Below are positions 18,346-27,368 of a DNA stretch of 64,000 nt, piece by piece. Source of the stretch: Terrihalobacillus insolitus (GTDB lineage: Bacteria > Bacillota > Bacilli > Bacillales > Amphibacillaceae); NCBI RefSeq assembly GCF_028416575.1, contig NZ_JAMQKB010000002.1, forward strand, positions 62,001 to 126,000, written 5' to 3'. Position numbers and translations under genes: made by a program. Position 1 is the stretch's first letter, and each line of letters starts with the position of its first letter. Below the pieces are notes generated by a model. That model was not told where the DNA came from, searched no databases, and worked only from the letters and a program-made list of their open reading frames with translations.

Positions 18346-18710
18346 CCCTCAAGGCGTATAAATAGTAACATACATAACGAATGAAGTGCAATAAAGTTAA
18401 CACAATTGTAACAAAATTCTGAATTGCGCTTTACATCGCTCCATTATATCGTATCCTATTTTGATCTATTTAAAACTAAAAATTAGAATTTTTTTTACTC
18501 TTTAGCTAAAATGCCCTTTTTATTGTTATCTGTCAAGTAAATGAGCTTGCCAAAGCATAATTATAGCTTTACATGAAAAGACTGTCAATCAATTGAATTT
18601 ATTTTTAAATCCGTGAACATCCTCTTTTAAGTGAATCTTTCAATAAGAAGTGACCCAACTTTTATCTAAAGAGGAACTTTCGTGTTTGAAAAACCTACAT
18701 GTAAAAGTAA
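18346..18710. other. AT-rich gap between topA and xerC with candidate xerC -10 box
   Basis: No gene is supported here. On the minus strand a perfect TATAAT lies at 18443-18448, about 100 bases upstream of xerC, without a good -35. A TTGACA lies at 18531-18536 but its downstream -10 is poor. A fragment at 18614-18630 resembles the left end of the dispersed repeat found elsewhere in the window. No trmFO remnant could be read in any frame. Confidence 0.5.
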
Positions 18711-18743
18711 AAAACTACTTGAATGTTTTCAAGTAGTTTTTTT
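18711..18743 (-). terminator. Intrinsic terminator downstream of topA
   Basis: AAAACTACTTGAA (711-723 of the 18-kb block, i.e. 18711-18723) pairs perfectly with 18728-18740 around a TGTT loop. It is flanked by A/T runs on both strands and lies 10 bases after the topA stop codon. Confidence 0.85.
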
Positions 18744-18752
18744 ATAGTGATC

Positions 18753-20831
18753 CTAATTATCCTGCTTATCTTCTTTATAATCACAATTTGTACATTGTAC
18801 TTGTGTACCTTTTTTTGATTTCTTTTCCACTAACAACGAATCACATTTCGGACAAGGCCTTGTAATTGGTTTATCCCATGAGATAAATTCACAATCCGGA
18901 TATCGATCACAGCCATAGAAAGTTCTATTTTTTTTAGACTTTCTTTCTACTACATTTCCCTTTTCACATGTCGGACATGTTACACCAATCTCTTTTAATA
19001 TCGGCTTGGTGTTTCTACAATCAGGGAAATTAGAGCATGCCATGAATTTCCCGTACCTTCCCATTTTGTAAACCATATCATGGCCACATTCCTCACAGGA
19101 CTCTCCAGCTGGTTCGTCTTTTATTTCAACCTTTTCCATTTCTTTTTCTGCTATTTCTAATCGCTTATCAAAGCCTTGGTAAAATTCATCAATGAGTTTC
19201 ACCCATTCTATTTTCCCTTCTTCAACCGCATCAAGATCCTTTTCCATTTTTACAGTGAAGTCAACGTCAACGATCTCCGGGAAAAATTCCTCGACTAATT
19301 CAATAACGATTAGACCTAGTTCGGTCGGTACGAACCTTCGATTATCTAACGTTACATAGCCCCTCCGCTGAATCGTGTCAAGAGTTGGGGCGTATGTAGA
19401 TGGCCGACCAATCCCTTGCTCCTCCATCGCCTTAACCAGTCTTGCTTCGGTATAGCGAGGAGGTGGCTGAGTAAAATGTTGATTTGGTTCAATACTTTTG
19501 GCTTCAACCTTTGTTCCTTCCTGTAAATCTGGCAGTAATTTATCTTCTTCTTTTTTATTGTCATCGTTTCCTTCAATGTAAATTTTCATAAATCCTTTAA
19601 ACTTCACCTTTGAACCAGTTGCTCGAAACTCCACTCCTTCATTCATAAGGTGAACGGTCATTGTATCCATAATTGCAGGTGCCATTTGACTTGCAACAAA
19701 TCGATCCCAAATCAGTTTATATAAGCGATATTGGTCACGAGATAAAATACTTTTGATCGATTTAGGGTCACGACTTACCGAAGTGGGGCGGATGGCTTCG
19801 TGTGCATCTTGAGCACCCTCTGCATTTTTCCGCTTTTTATTCTCCCCTAGAAATTCTTTACCGAAATTCTCTTCCACATATTGGGCAGTATCTTTTTGTG
19901 CTGTTTCGGATATACGTGTAGAATCGGTTCTCATATAGGTTATAAGACCTGTTATGCCTTCCTTTTTACCTAAGTCGATCCCTTCATATAGCTGCTGTGC
20001 TACCATCATTGTCTTTCTTGCGCGGAAGTTTAGTTTCCTCGCAGCTTCTTGTTGAATAGAGGATGTTGTAAACGGCGGAGATGGATTCCGTTTACGTTCT
20101 CGTTTGTTTACTTTTTCAACAACAAATTTTTTCCCTTTAAGTTTGGAAAGGGTTTTTTCTACTTCTTCCTTATTACCAAGTGCTTTTTTCTCCCCATCAT
20201 ATCCGTAGAAGACACCTTCAAATTCTTCTTTTCCTTTTAAAAAGTTCGCTTCGATTGACCAATATTCTTCGGGTTTAAATTGTTCAATTTCTTTTTCCCT
20301 ATCACTAATCATTTTAACTGCAACAGATTGAACCCTACCAGCACTAAGGCCTTTTTTTACTTTCTTCCAAAGTAATGGACTAATATTGTAACCTACTAAT
20401 CGGTCTAAGATCCTTCTCGCTTGTTGTGCATCAACTAAATCCATATCAATTGATCTTGGGTGCTTAAAAGATTCTTTGATCGCTTCCTTTGTAATTTCGT
20501 TGAAAACGACTCGACACCCTGAGTTCTCATCGATATTTAAACTGTGGGCTAGATGCCAAGCAATCGCCTCACCCTCTCTGTCGGGGTCTGCTGCAAGATA
20601 TACCTTTTTCACTTTTTTTGCGGCACTTTTTAATTCTTTTAAAACGGGACCCTTGCCGCGAATCGTAATATATTTCGGGTTAAACTCTTCCTCCACGTCA
20701 ACACCCATTTGACTTTTAGGCAAGTCTCTCACATGTCCCATCGATGCTTTTACTTTATATTTTTTTCCTAAATATCGCTCAATTGTTTTCGCTTTAGCTG
20801 GAGATTCTACAATTACTAGATAGTCTGCCAT
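18753..20831 (-). CDS. topA: DNA topoisomerase I TopA
   Basis: This 692-residue type IA enzyme relaxes negative supercoils. The Toprim domain begins [17 protein letters not shown] with DPDRE at 82-86, and the active-site Tyr is 299 in [10 protein letters not shown]. Three C-terminal C4 zinc fingers start at [16 protein letters not shown] and CPKCDSLL. The ATG at 20831 has GGGAGGAAAAAAC ahead; the longer frame crosses the promoter leader and is not used. dprA precedes it by about 160 bp. Confidence 0.97.
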   Translation of the reverse strand: MADYLVIVESPAKAKTIERYLGKKYKVKASMGHVRDLPKSQMGVDVEEEFNPKYITIRGKGPVLKELKSAAKKVKKVYLAADPDREGEAIAWHLAHSLNIDENSGCRVVFNEITKEAIKESFKHPRSIDMDLVDAQQARRILDRLVGYNISPLLWKKVKKGLSAGRVQSVAVKMISDREKEIEQFKPEEYWSIEANFLKGKEEFEGVFYGYDGEKKALGNKEEVEKTLSKLKGKKFVVEKVNKRERKRNPSPPFTTSSIQQEAARKLNFRARKTMMVAQQLYEGIDLGKKEGITGLITYMRTDSTRISETAQKDTAQYVEENFGKEFLGENKKRKNAEGAQDAHEAIRPTSVSRDPKSIKSILSRDQYRLYKLIWDRFVASQMAPAIMDTMTVHLMNEGVEFRATGSKVKFKGFMKIYIEGNDDNKKEEDKLLPDLQEGTKVEAKSIEPNQHFTQPPPRYTEARLVKAMEEQGIGRPSTYAPTLDTIQRRGYVTLDNRRFVPTELGLIVIELVEEFFPEIVDVDFTVKMEKDLDAVEEGKIEWVKLIDEFYQGFDKRLEIAEKEMEKVEIKDEPAGESCEECGHDMVYKMGRYGKFMACSNFPDCRNTKPILKEIGVTCPTCEKGNVVERKSKKNRTFYGCDRYPDCEFISWDKPITRPCPKCDSLLVEKKSKKGTQVQCTNCDYKEDKQDN

Positions 20832-20949
20832 GTTTTTTCCTCCCAGGAGGTACTTTTCTATTTTTATTAAATTGATTTCTTCATTGTTCGCGCACATTGT
20901 TTACTATAGCCTAAATTTTGATAAATGAATCGACGGTAAATCTTCCCTG

Positions 20950-20978
20950 ATAGTAAATACTTTTTTAAGGTTTGTCAA
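20950..20978 (-). promoter_or_regulatory. Sigma-A promoter of topA
   Basis: On the minus strand TTGACA (20973-20978) and TACTAT (20950-20955) are spaced by exactly 17 nt. It starts 15 bases past the dprA stop and would give a leader of about 110 nt before topA. The -35 is a full consensus match and the -10 five of six. Confidence 0.75.
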
Positions 20979-20992
20979 ACATCATTCTTTTA

Positions 20993-21925
20993 TTACGTCA
21001 TAAACAGGGCATCATTTTCTTCGTTATCCGACAATATCCGACTCCATTTGTCCTGTAAATCGTTCCAATCGCTTATTATTTCATGGGTATTTTGAACTAA
21101 TTTAGCACCATCTAAAATCATTTTATGACAACCACTAGATTGAGGCGACAAAATCGATCCTGGAACAGCATATGCTTCTCTGCCTTGCTCCAATGCTTGA
21201 TCAACTGTTATCAATGAGCCGCTTTTATCTTTTGCCTCGACAACCAATGTCCCAAAGCTTAGTCCACTTATAATTCGATTTCTTTCGGGAAAATGAAATT
21301 TTTGAGGAGGAACATGTGGTGCATATTCGGAGAGAACGAGTTGGGTTGAAGCAAGTTGCTGAAAGAGACCTTGGTGTCCCTTCGGATAAATGTGCTCAAA
21401 ACCACCTCCTAAAACAGCAATCGTCCTGCCTGAATAGCTCATCGTAATCCGATGTGCCAAACCATCAATCCCCATTGCCATTCCACTTACAATTGTGAAC
21501 CCATATTCAATTAATGGTTTTAATAAAAATGTCATTTTTTGCATCGCTTCTTTAGTCGGATTTCTTGTTCCGACCACACTTAATGATGGATGTGACTGCA
21601 AGATACTGACATCTCCCGTCGCATAAAGTACAAACGGAGGATCGATAATGGTGCGTAATATTTTCGGATATTGTTCATCAAATAGCGTAATAATCTTGTA
21701 GGTTTTCATGTCCTGGAAAATGGTTGATAACAGTTGTTTGTCATGGAGGTCTTGATACAATTGAGTAGCTCTAGAACTGGGAAGGGAAAAGTTGTGCGTA
21801 AATGAAGAAATGGGCCAATGATAGAGATGCTCAAGAGTTGGATCTTTTTTTAATATCCTTCTAATCAAAGGTCTAGTTGCACCTCTTGCACGATGCAGGT
21901 GGATAAGTCTTATTCTTTTATTCAT
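20993..21925 (-). CDS. dprA: DNA processing protein DprA (Smf)
   Basis: This 310-residue protein loads RecA on single-stranded DNA entering during transformation. The Rossmann-like core shows SVVGTRNPTKEAM, IVSGMAMGIDGLAH, AVLGGGFEHIYPKGH and SEYAPHVPPQKFHFPERNRI in the usual order. The ATG at 21925 gives MNKRIRLIHLHRARG, a normal family start; a longer frame to 22057 would translate through the repeat element and is rejected. Confidence 0.93.
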   Translation of the reverse strand: MNKRIRLIHLHRARGATRPLIRRILKKDPTLEHLYHWPISSFTHNFSLPSSRATQLYQDLHDKQLLSTIFQDMKTYKIITLFDEQYPKILRTIIDPPFVLYATGDVSILQSHPSLSVVGTRNPTKEAMQKMTFLLKPLIEYGFTIVSGMAMGIDGLAHRITMSYSGRTIAVLGGGFEHIYPKGHQGLFQQLASTQLVLSEYAPHVPPQKFHFPERNRIISGLSFGTLVVEAKDKSGSLITVDQALEQGREAYAVPGSILSPQSSGCHKMILDGAKLVQNTHEIISDWNDLQDKWSRILSDNEENDALFMT

Positions 21926-21990
21926 ATGATCACTCTTTCGATAGAATATAGGATGGAAACAAAAGGATAGTGGGGGCAATAGAGGATGAA

Positions 21991-22060
21991 GAGGTTGTTC
22001 AAAACTGTGCCGCCTCGATCTGCTTGCTTCTAATTTGCCGACTTTTTGAACACGCACTTG
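21991..22060. repeat. Dispersed inverted-ended repeat, short copy A
   Basis: This 70-bp copy starts GAGGTTGTTCAAAA and ends GACTTTTTGAACACGCACTT. Its last 59 bases match copy B at 38.5 kb in 55 positions. It lacks about 86 internal bases of copy B, and the junction falls at a shared CAAAA, so it looks like a deletion derivative. It lies between the sucD terminator and dprA. Confidence 0.75.
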
Positions 22061-22068
22061 AAGGAGAA

Positions 22069-22097
22069 AATAGGCTGACCCAAAAAGCCAGCCTATT
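22069..22097 (-). terminator. Intrinsic terminator downstream of sucD
   Basis: AATAGGCTG (22069-22077) pairs with CAGCCTATT (22089-22097) around an 11-nt loop. On the minus strand it is followed by TTTTCTCC. It lies 15 bases after the sucD stop. Confidence 0.7.
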
Positions 22098-22111
22098 CAA
22101 ATAACTATTCA

Positions 22112-23014
22112 TTAGTGTGTTTTACACTTGTCATATAAACCATTATCTTTTAGCACATTTATTAAGGTATCTCCCATTACGGCTGGAGTTTCTGCAATCT
22201 CAATTCCACAGCTATTCATCACTTTAATTTTTTCATCAGCTGTACCTTTTCCACCAGATATAATGGCTCCAGCGTGCCCCATACGTTTTCCTGGAGGTGC
22301 AGTAGCTCCGCCAATAAACCCTACAACTGGTTTCGTCATGTTCGCTTTTACCCACTCTGCTGCTTCTTCCTCTGCGGTTCCACCGATTTCACCGATCATC
22401 ATAACAGCATGTGTATCTGGGTCATCGTTAAATGCCTTCAGTACGTCAATAAAGTCGGTGCCATTAACTGGGTCACCACCGATACCAACTGCAGTAGATT
22501 GACCAAAGCCTTGCTCAGAAAGCTGATGTACAGCTTCATACGTAAGTGTACCAGAGCGTGACACAACACCGACATGACCTTTTTTATGAATGTATCCAGG
22601 CATAATGCCGATCTTGCACTCTTCTGGAGTAATTACACCAGGACAATTCGGGCCAACAAGACGGGTCTTTTTGCCTTCCATATAGCGTTTTACCTTCACC
22701 ATATCCATTACAGGGATATGCTCTGTTATACAAATAACAAGATCTAATTCAGCATCCACCGCCTCTAAAATAGCGTCTGCTGCAAAAGGTGCTGGAACGT
22801 AAATAACCGATGCATTTGCTCCTGTTTCATCTACCGCATCCTTTACGGTATTAAATACTGGTACACCTTCTACTTCTGTTCCGCCTTTTTTTGGTGTGAC
22901 ACCACCAACTATTTTCGTTCCATACTCAAGCATTTGTTTTGTATGAAAAAGTGCTGTTGAACCTGTAATACCTTGAACAATCACTTTTGTATCTTTATTT
23001 ACAAATACACTCAT
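22112..23014 (-). CDS. sucD: Succinyl-CoA ligase alpha subunit SucD
   Basis: This 300-residue TCA-cycle enzyme subunit, with SucC, converts succinyl-CoA to succinate while making a nucleoside triphosphate. It has the CoA-binding fold ([13 protein letters not shown]), [10 protein letters not shown], and the phosphohistidine H247 in GHAGAI. It follows sucC with a 41-bp gap. Confidence 0.97.
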   Translation of the reverse strand: MSVFVNKDTKVIVQGITGSTALFHTKQMLEYGTKIVGGVTPKKGGTEVEGVPVFNTVKDAVDETGANASVIYVPAPFAADAILEAVDAELDLVICITEHIPVMDMVKVKRYMEGKKTRLVGPNCPGVITPEECKIGIMPGYIHKKGHVGVVSRSGTLTYEAVHQLSEQGFGQSTAVGIGGDPVNGTDFIDVLKAFNDDPDTHAVMMIGEIGGTAEEEAAEWVKANMTKPVVGFIGGATAPPGKRMGHAGAIISGGKGTADEKIKVMNSCGIEIAETPAVMGDTLINVLKDNGLYDKCKTH

Positions 23015-23055
23015 TTTCGTCCGTCCTTTCTATATAATTGGGTAGCTGCTCATTT

Positions 23056-24216
23056 TTACTTTACTAAAGAAACAATCTTTTCTGCACCGTCCGCCATGGA
23101 CTCAGCAGCCGTAATATTAAGGCCAGATTCCGATAGAATCTTCTTACCAAGATCCACGTTCGTTCCTTCTAGACGAACGACCAATGGTATGCTTAATCCA
23201 ACCTGTTTTGTTGCTTCAACTACGCCTTCAGCAATAACATCACATTTCATGATGCCGCCAAAAATATTAACAAAGATACCTTTTACATTAGAATCGGACA
23301 AAATGATTTTAAATGCCTCTGTTACTTTCTCTGCAGTAGCACCGCCCCCAACATCAAGGAAGTTTGCGGGATCACCGCCATAATGTTTAATAATATCCAT
23401 TGTTGACATTGCAAGGCCAGCACCATTGACCATACAGCCAATATTACCATCCAAAGAAATATAGCTTAAATCGTATTTAGATGCTTCAATTTCTTTTGGA
23501 TCCTCTTCATCTAGATCACGGTAATTTACAATATCCTTTTGACGGAAAAGTGCATTATCATCAAAGTTGAATTTTGCATCCAGCGCTAATACGTCTCCCT
23601 CTCCTGTTGTAACAAGTGGATTGATTTCAGCAATGGAGCAATCTTTTTTAACAAAAACTTCATAAAGACCCATCATAAACTTGACGGCCTTAGACAATGT
23701 TTCCTGTGGTATGTTAATATTAAAAGCTAACCTACGAGCCTGGTATGGAGAAAGACCTACTACTGGATCAATTACCTCTTTAAAAATTTTCTCAGGTGTT
23801 TTCTCTGCTACTTCTTCAATTTCTGTACCGCCTTCTTCTGATGCCATCATGACAACCTTTGATGTTGCCCGATCAAGCACGACTCCAACATAATATTCTT
23901 TTTGAATATCGCAGCCTTCTTCTATCAGTAAACGTTTTACTTCTTTGCCTTCTGGTCCAGTTTGGTGTGTAACAAGTGTTTTGCCTAAAATTTCTTCAGC
24001 ATATGTACGCACTTCATCCAGCTTTTTGGCAACTTTGACTCCACCTGCTTTACCCCTACCACCAGCATGGATTTGTGCTTTTACAACTGTAACATCTGTA
24101 CCTAAAGCTTGTGCAGCCTCAACTGCCTCATCAACGGTATATGCAACACGGCCATTTGGCACAGCAACGCCGAAATTTCGCAATATTTCTTTGCCTTGAT
24201 ACTCGTGAATGTTCAT
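23056..24216 (-). CDS. sucC: Succinyl-CoA ligase (ADP-forming) beta subunit SucC
   Basis: This 386-residue ATP-grasp subunit starts [13 protein letters not shown] and has [15 protein letters not shown] near residues 46-60, followed by EINPLVTT and the C-terminal [12 protein letters not shown] loop that contacts CoA. It is the first gene of the two-gene sucCD unit, with its own likely promoter. Confidence 0.97.
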   Translation of the reverse strand: MNIHEYQGKEILRNFGVAVPNGRVAYTVDEAVEAAQALGTDVTVVKAQIHAGGRGKAGGVKVAKKLDEVRTYAEEILGKTLVTHQTGPEGKEVKRLLIEEGCDIQKEYYVGVVLDRATSKVVMMASEEGGTEIEEVAEKTPEKIFKEVIDPVVGLSPYQARRLAFNINIPQETLSKAVKFMMGLYEVFVKKDCSIAEINPLVTTGEGDVLALDAKFNFDDNALFRQKDIVNYRDLDEEDPKEIEASKYDLSYISLDGNIGCMVNGAGLAMSTMDIIKHYGGDPANFLDVGGGATAEKVTEAFKIILSDSNVKGIFVNIFGGIMKCDVIAEGVVEATKQVGLSIPLVVRLEGTNVDLGKKILSESGLNITAAESMADGAEKIVSLVK

Positions 24217-24252
24217 TATTCATCCTCCCATCAATTTTGTCACTGCATTTAC

Positions 24253-24282
24253 ATTGTATAAAAAAGAGTCGTATATTGTCCA
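24253..24282 (-). promoter_or_regulatory. Candidate sigma-A promoter of sucCD
   Basis: On the minus strand TGGACA (24277-24282) and TACAAT (24253-24258) are 18 nt apart, each five of six to consensus. It lies between ylqH and sucC and gives a leader of about 30 nt with GGGAGGATGA as the ribosome-binding site. No CodY box is evident. Confidence 0.55.
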
Positions 24283-24289
24283 CAAATAG

Positions 24290-24568
24290 CTATTGTTTTA
24301 AATGTCTATCTATTTGAAAAATATAGGCAAAGACTTCTGCAGTAGCTTGATAGAGCTCTTCTGGAATTGTTTCATTTATAGAAAGTTCGCCTAAAAGTTC
24401 AACGAAACTATGATCTTCTTGAATAGGAATGTTGTTGTCTTTCGCTTTTTGTATCATTGTTTCGGCTGTATAGCCCCGACCACTTGCAGTTACTTTTGGG
24501 GCTGTGTCCTTCATTTGATCATAACGAAGCGCCACAGCCTGCTTCTGATTATTTTTATGTGTTGTCAT
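24290..24568 (-). CDS. ylqH: YlqH, stand-alone FlhB C-terminal-domain homologue
   Basis: This 92-residue protein matches the part of FlhB just after its self-cleavage site: AVALRYDQMKDTAPKV, AKDNNIPIQED and EELYQATAEVFAYIFQID align with the FlhB cytoplasmic C-domain. The NPTH cleavage motif is absent (NNQKQ stands in its place) and there is no membrane segment. In FlhB this domain takes part in substrate switching with FliK. It overlaps the FliK-like ylqG by 4 bases (ATGA). Its own function is unknown. Confidence 0.85.
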   Translation of the reverse strand: MTTHKNNQKQAVALRYDQMKDTAPKVTASGRGYTAETMIQKAKDNNIPIQEDHSFVELLGELSINETIPEELYQATAEVFAYIFQIDRHLKQ

Positions 24569-25584
24569 ACTCGAAAATCCACCCCCTGTTTGATCTTGGG
24601 CTGACCTGAAAAGCTGTTGTTTTCCGCTTGATGTTGTTCTTGATGAATCGATTTTACTTTAAGAGAAGTTACATGATAGTTCAGTCGTTTTAAACCTTCT
24701 GTTAATGTTTGACGATAAGAAGCAACTAGTGGCCCAATAAGTTTATGGTCATTGTAAATCGTTATGTGTAAGGCTTTTTTTTGTACATTCATATCTATTA
24801 TTGTTTCTTCCAGTTTTTCTAGGTTAAGATAAAATAAAATTTGACAATCGTTTGGGTCAAGTTTACCTTGTTCATTTTTATGGCCGTTTATGTCAACACG
24901 GATGTCTTGTTTTAAACCCAAACTTCCGCCCGGAAACTGGAAACTTAGTTGAATGAATGTATCTGTTTCTTGTTGTGTCATGAGCTGTGCGCCACTTAGA
25001 GCTTGAGCCACTTCTGGTAAAAGTTTAGCTAAACGAATCGTTTCCTTTGTTGTAATTGCTTGGTAAATAGAAGGTGTGATCGGTAGCTGACGTCTAAATA
25101 ACTCTACTAAGATAGAAATGGTCTCGTTTTTATTTTTTGAATTCCCAAGTATGTCAAAAGCGTTCTGCAATTCAGCCTTCGAAAATGGTATTTTTTGCTG
25201 TAGTAAGCTTTGAAATAAACGGCTTTGTTCCTTCGTACTTGTGAAACGAAGCTCCTGTAGCAATTGCTCGCTATTCAATCGTGTTTGGTCAAGTGGTCTT
25301 TCTGTAACGACTTTTAATCGTAAGTATTGCCCAACTGAACCAACTCGAAATAAATAATTTGTGTTAACATTTAACGCAGCTTTAAGCTGAGCAATCATTT
25401 TTTCATTGCCAATTTTCACAAGAGCACGTTCATTAGGATAGAACTTCAGAATTTTACCTGTTACCATTTGTCCGGGTTGTAATGATACGTTCCTGTTAGC
25501 TCCACTATTTTGCAATGATACGTTCCTGTTAGCTCCACTATTTTGCAGTGCTTGTAACACAGTACTGATCGTACGAACCCCCAT
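24565..25584 (-). CDS. ylqG: YlqG, FliK-like protein of unknown function
   Basis: This 339-residue protein has an N-terminal small beta segment (LQPGQMVTGKILKFYPNE, then ALVKIGNEKMIAQL), a helical middle, and a C-terminal region (about 205-305) whose layout LSFQFPGGSLG...ILFYLNLEKLEETIIDM...LHITIYND resembles the Flg_hook domain of FliK. The first 37 residues hold two copies of LQNSGANRNVS from a perfect 33-bp duplication. Family resemblance is by eye; no catalytic motif is visible. It sits between rnhB and ylqH, as in B. subtilis. Confidence 0.75.
   Translation of the reverse strand: MGVRTISTVLQALQNSGANRNVSLQNSGANRNVSLQPGQMVTGKILKFYPNERALVKIGNEKMIAQLKAALNVNTNYLFRVGSVGQYLRLKVVTERPLDQTRLNSEQLLQELRFTSTKEQSRLFQSLLQQKIPFSKAELQNAFDILGNSKNKNETISILVELFRRQLPITPSIYQAITTKETIRLAKLLPEVAQALSGAQLMTQQETDTFIQLSFQFPGGSLGLKQDIRVDINGHKNEQGKLDPNDCQILFYLNLEKLEETIIDMNVQKKALHITIYNDHKLIGPLVASYRQTLTEGLKRLNYHVTSLKVKSIHQEQHQAENNSFSGQPKIKQGVDFRV
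25481..25546. repeat. Perfect 33-bp tandem duplication within ylqG
   Basis: Two identical adjacent 33-base units (25481-25513 and 25514-25546) lie near the 5 prime end of ylqG. As 33 is a multiple of three, they add 11 residues (LQNSGANRNVS twice) without shifting frame. Confidence 0.95.
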
Positions 25585-25585
25585 C

Positions 25586-26374
25586 TTAATCGCCCCCTTG
25601 CTGTACCTTTATACGATTAATTGGCGCAAAAGTTTTACGGTGATAAGACGTTGCACCATACCTTTCAATTGCTTCCAAATGCTTCTTCGTCCCATATCCC
25701 ATATTCGTATTAAAATCGTACATCGGATGTTTCTCATGTATTTCCCTCATTATTCTGTCTCTTGTTACTTTTGCGATCACACTTGCAGCTGCAATAGATA
25801 CACTTTTTTGGTCACCTTTTGTAAGCGCCTGACTGTTACAAGGTATGTCAGGTAAATGAATCGCATCAATTAATACATAATCTGGCGAAATAGCTAGAGA
25901 AAAAAATGCTTGTTTCATTGCCTTTTTTGTTGCTTGAAAAATATTGATCCTATCTATTTCATCACTTTCGACAATTCCAACCCCATAACTAGCAGCCTCT
26001 CGTATAATAATAGGATAATATTTCTCTCTTGCTTTTTCCGTTAACTGTTTCGAATCATTCAGTCCAGGCAAATAAAAATCCTTTTTTAATACAACACACG
26101 CTGCCACTACTGGTCCAGCTAATGGCCCTCTACCAGCTTCATCCATTCCAGCAATCCATTGTTTCCCGGCTACATATTGCTCTTGCTCATATGTAAGCAT
26201 TCTCTGATACTTTTCCTTCAATTCTAACTGTTTTTGTTGAACCCTGTCATACTTTTCGATTAATTGTTGTATCCCTTTTCGCTTATCTTGACGAAGCTGT
26301 ATCAGCATTTCTTCCGATAATTCTTCTTTAAATAAAAGATTACTTACTTCTGTAATGGTATATGTTCGATTCAT
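25586..26374 (-). CDS. rnhB: Ribonuclease HII RnhB
   Basis: This 262-residue enzyme cuts RNA in RNA-DNA hybrids and removes misincorporated ribonucleotides. The catalytic core starts at IAGMDEAGRGPLAGPVVA (the D and E of DEAGRG), with further acidic residues in VLIDAIHLPD. An N-terminal helical extension (about 70 residues) is typical of Bacillus RnhB. I take the ATG at 26374, 7 nt after GGGGG; an upstream GTG overlaps that site. Confidence 0.95.
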   Translation of the reverse strand: MNRTYTITEVSNLLFKEELSEEMLIQLRQDKRKGIQQLIEKYDRVQQKQLELKEKYQRMLTYEQEQYVAGKQWIAGMDEAGRGPLAGPVVAACVVLKKDFYLPGLNDSKQLTEKAREKYYPIIIREAASYGVGIVESDEIDRINIFQATKKAMKQAFFSLAISPDYVLIDAIHLPDIPCNSQALTKGDQKSVSIAAASVIAKVTRDRIMREIHEKHPMYDFNTNMGYGTKKHLEAIERYGATSYHRKTFAPINRIKVQQGGD

Positions 26375-26409
26375 AGTCACTCCCCCGTGTCTTTTCCTAT
26401 ATTATCGAC

Positions 26410-26430
26410 ACTTTTTGAACATCCTCTTTT
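26410..26430. repeat. End fragment of the dispersed repeat (left end, inverted)
   Basis: The reverse complement of this stretch reads AAAAGAGGATGTTCAAAAAG plus T and matches the left end of copy B at 38.47 kb in 19 of 21 positions. It lies between rbgA and rnhB. It may be a remnant or a chance match helped by low complexity. Confidence 0.45.
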
Positions 26431-26440
26431 ATTAAAAATG

Positions 26441-26474
26441 AAAGGTACCATCCGTAGATGCATACCTTTTTTTG
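26441..26474 (-). terminator. Candidate terminator downstream of rbgA
   Basis: On the minus strand AAAGGTA pairs with TACCTTT, with a further CATC/GATG pair inside and a short internal loop, followed by CATTTTTAAT. The stem is interrupted and the U-tract short, so this is a moderate call. It lies 28 bases after the rbgA stop. Confidence 0.45.
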
Positions 26475-26501
26475 AGTTGCTTTTTCATTTTCGTTGTTTT
26501 T

Positions 26502-27356
26502 TCATGGAAAAAGTTGATCAGGACTTTCTAACGTCAGTCTGCCTAATCGCCCTGATCGAACATCACGAATAATAATGTCTGCTGTTTTTTCAAAATTAAC
26601 CCTGCCCCCACTTTCCAGGCAGCCCCGCTTACGTCCAATTTGTTCAAAAATATCTACCATGTCCGTTACATTAGGGTCAACAGCAAATCGATCTTTTAAT
26701 ACGTTAGGATAATGCTCCTGCATATAACGAATAACAAATGCAGCTATATCTTCTAAAGTGAGTAACTGATCTTTTATCGTTCCAATTGCAGCTAAACGGT
26801 AACCTACTTCTTGGTCTTCAAACTTTGGCCAAAGGATTCCCGGCGTGTCTAGCAGTTCAAAATCCTTTTTCACTTTGATCCACTGCTGTTGAGTCGTTAC
26901 ACCTGGCCTGTCACCAGTTTTTGCTATTTTCTTGTGGGCCAAACGATTAATAAGTGTTGATTTCCCTACATTTGGTATACCGATAATCATCGCTCTAGCT
27001 GGACGAGGTCTAATTCCCTTTTTCAGGAGTTTATCAAGCTTATCTTGACCAAGCTCTTTAGCTGAAGAGACTACAGCTGAAATGTCCTTTGACTGTTGAA
27101 CATCAACTGCGACAGCAGCATGGTTTTTACGATAAAAAGATACCCATCGATCTGTAAAATCAGGATCTGCCAAGTCTTTTTTCATTAATACAACAAGTCT
27201 AGCTTTGTCTTGAATCACTTTGTGTAACATTGGATTTTGCGAGGAATAAGGTGCTCTAGCGTCCACCAATTCGATCACAAAATCTACTAACTTTAATTTT
27301 TCTTGTACTTGTCGTTTTGCCTTTGCCATATGGCCAGGAAACCATTGAATTGTCAT
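26502..27356 (-). CDS. rbgA: 50S ribosome assembly GTPase RbgA (YlqF)
   Basis: This 284-residue circularly permuted GTPase acts late in 50S subunit maturation. G1 is GIPNVGKST (126-134), the TGDRPGVTT switch follows, and LLDTPGILWPKFED holds G3. The C-terminal helical domain contains GRKRGCLESGG. The G4 position reads MKKD (58-61) where the family has NKxD, an unusual Asn to Met change. It precedes rnhB and follows lepB. Confidence 0.95.
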   Translation of the reverse strand: MTIQWFPGHMAKAKRQVQEKLKLVDFVIELVDARAPYSSQNPMLHKVIQDKARLVVLMKKDLADPDFTDRWVSFYRKNHAAVAVDVQQSKDISAVVSSAKELGQDKLDKLLKKGIRPRPARAMIIGIPNVGKSTLINRLAHKKIAKTGDRPGVTTQQQWIKVKKDFELLDTPGILWPKFEDQEVGYRLAAIGTIKDQLLTLEDIAAFVIRYMQEHYPNVLKDRFAVDPNVTDMVDIFEQIGRKRGCLESGGRVNFEKTADIIIRDVRSGRLGRLTLESPDQLFP

Positions 27357-27368
27357 GCGATCACCCTA

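Noticed and set aside
18405..18425. AATTCTGAATT-like match to a CodY box upstream of xerC
   Set aside because: About six mismatches to AATTTTCWGAAAATT, no better than expected in AT-rich DNA.
21926..22057. 44-codon N-terminal extension of dprA
   Set aside because: It would be translated from repeat copy A and leader DNA; family alignment supports the ATG at 21925.
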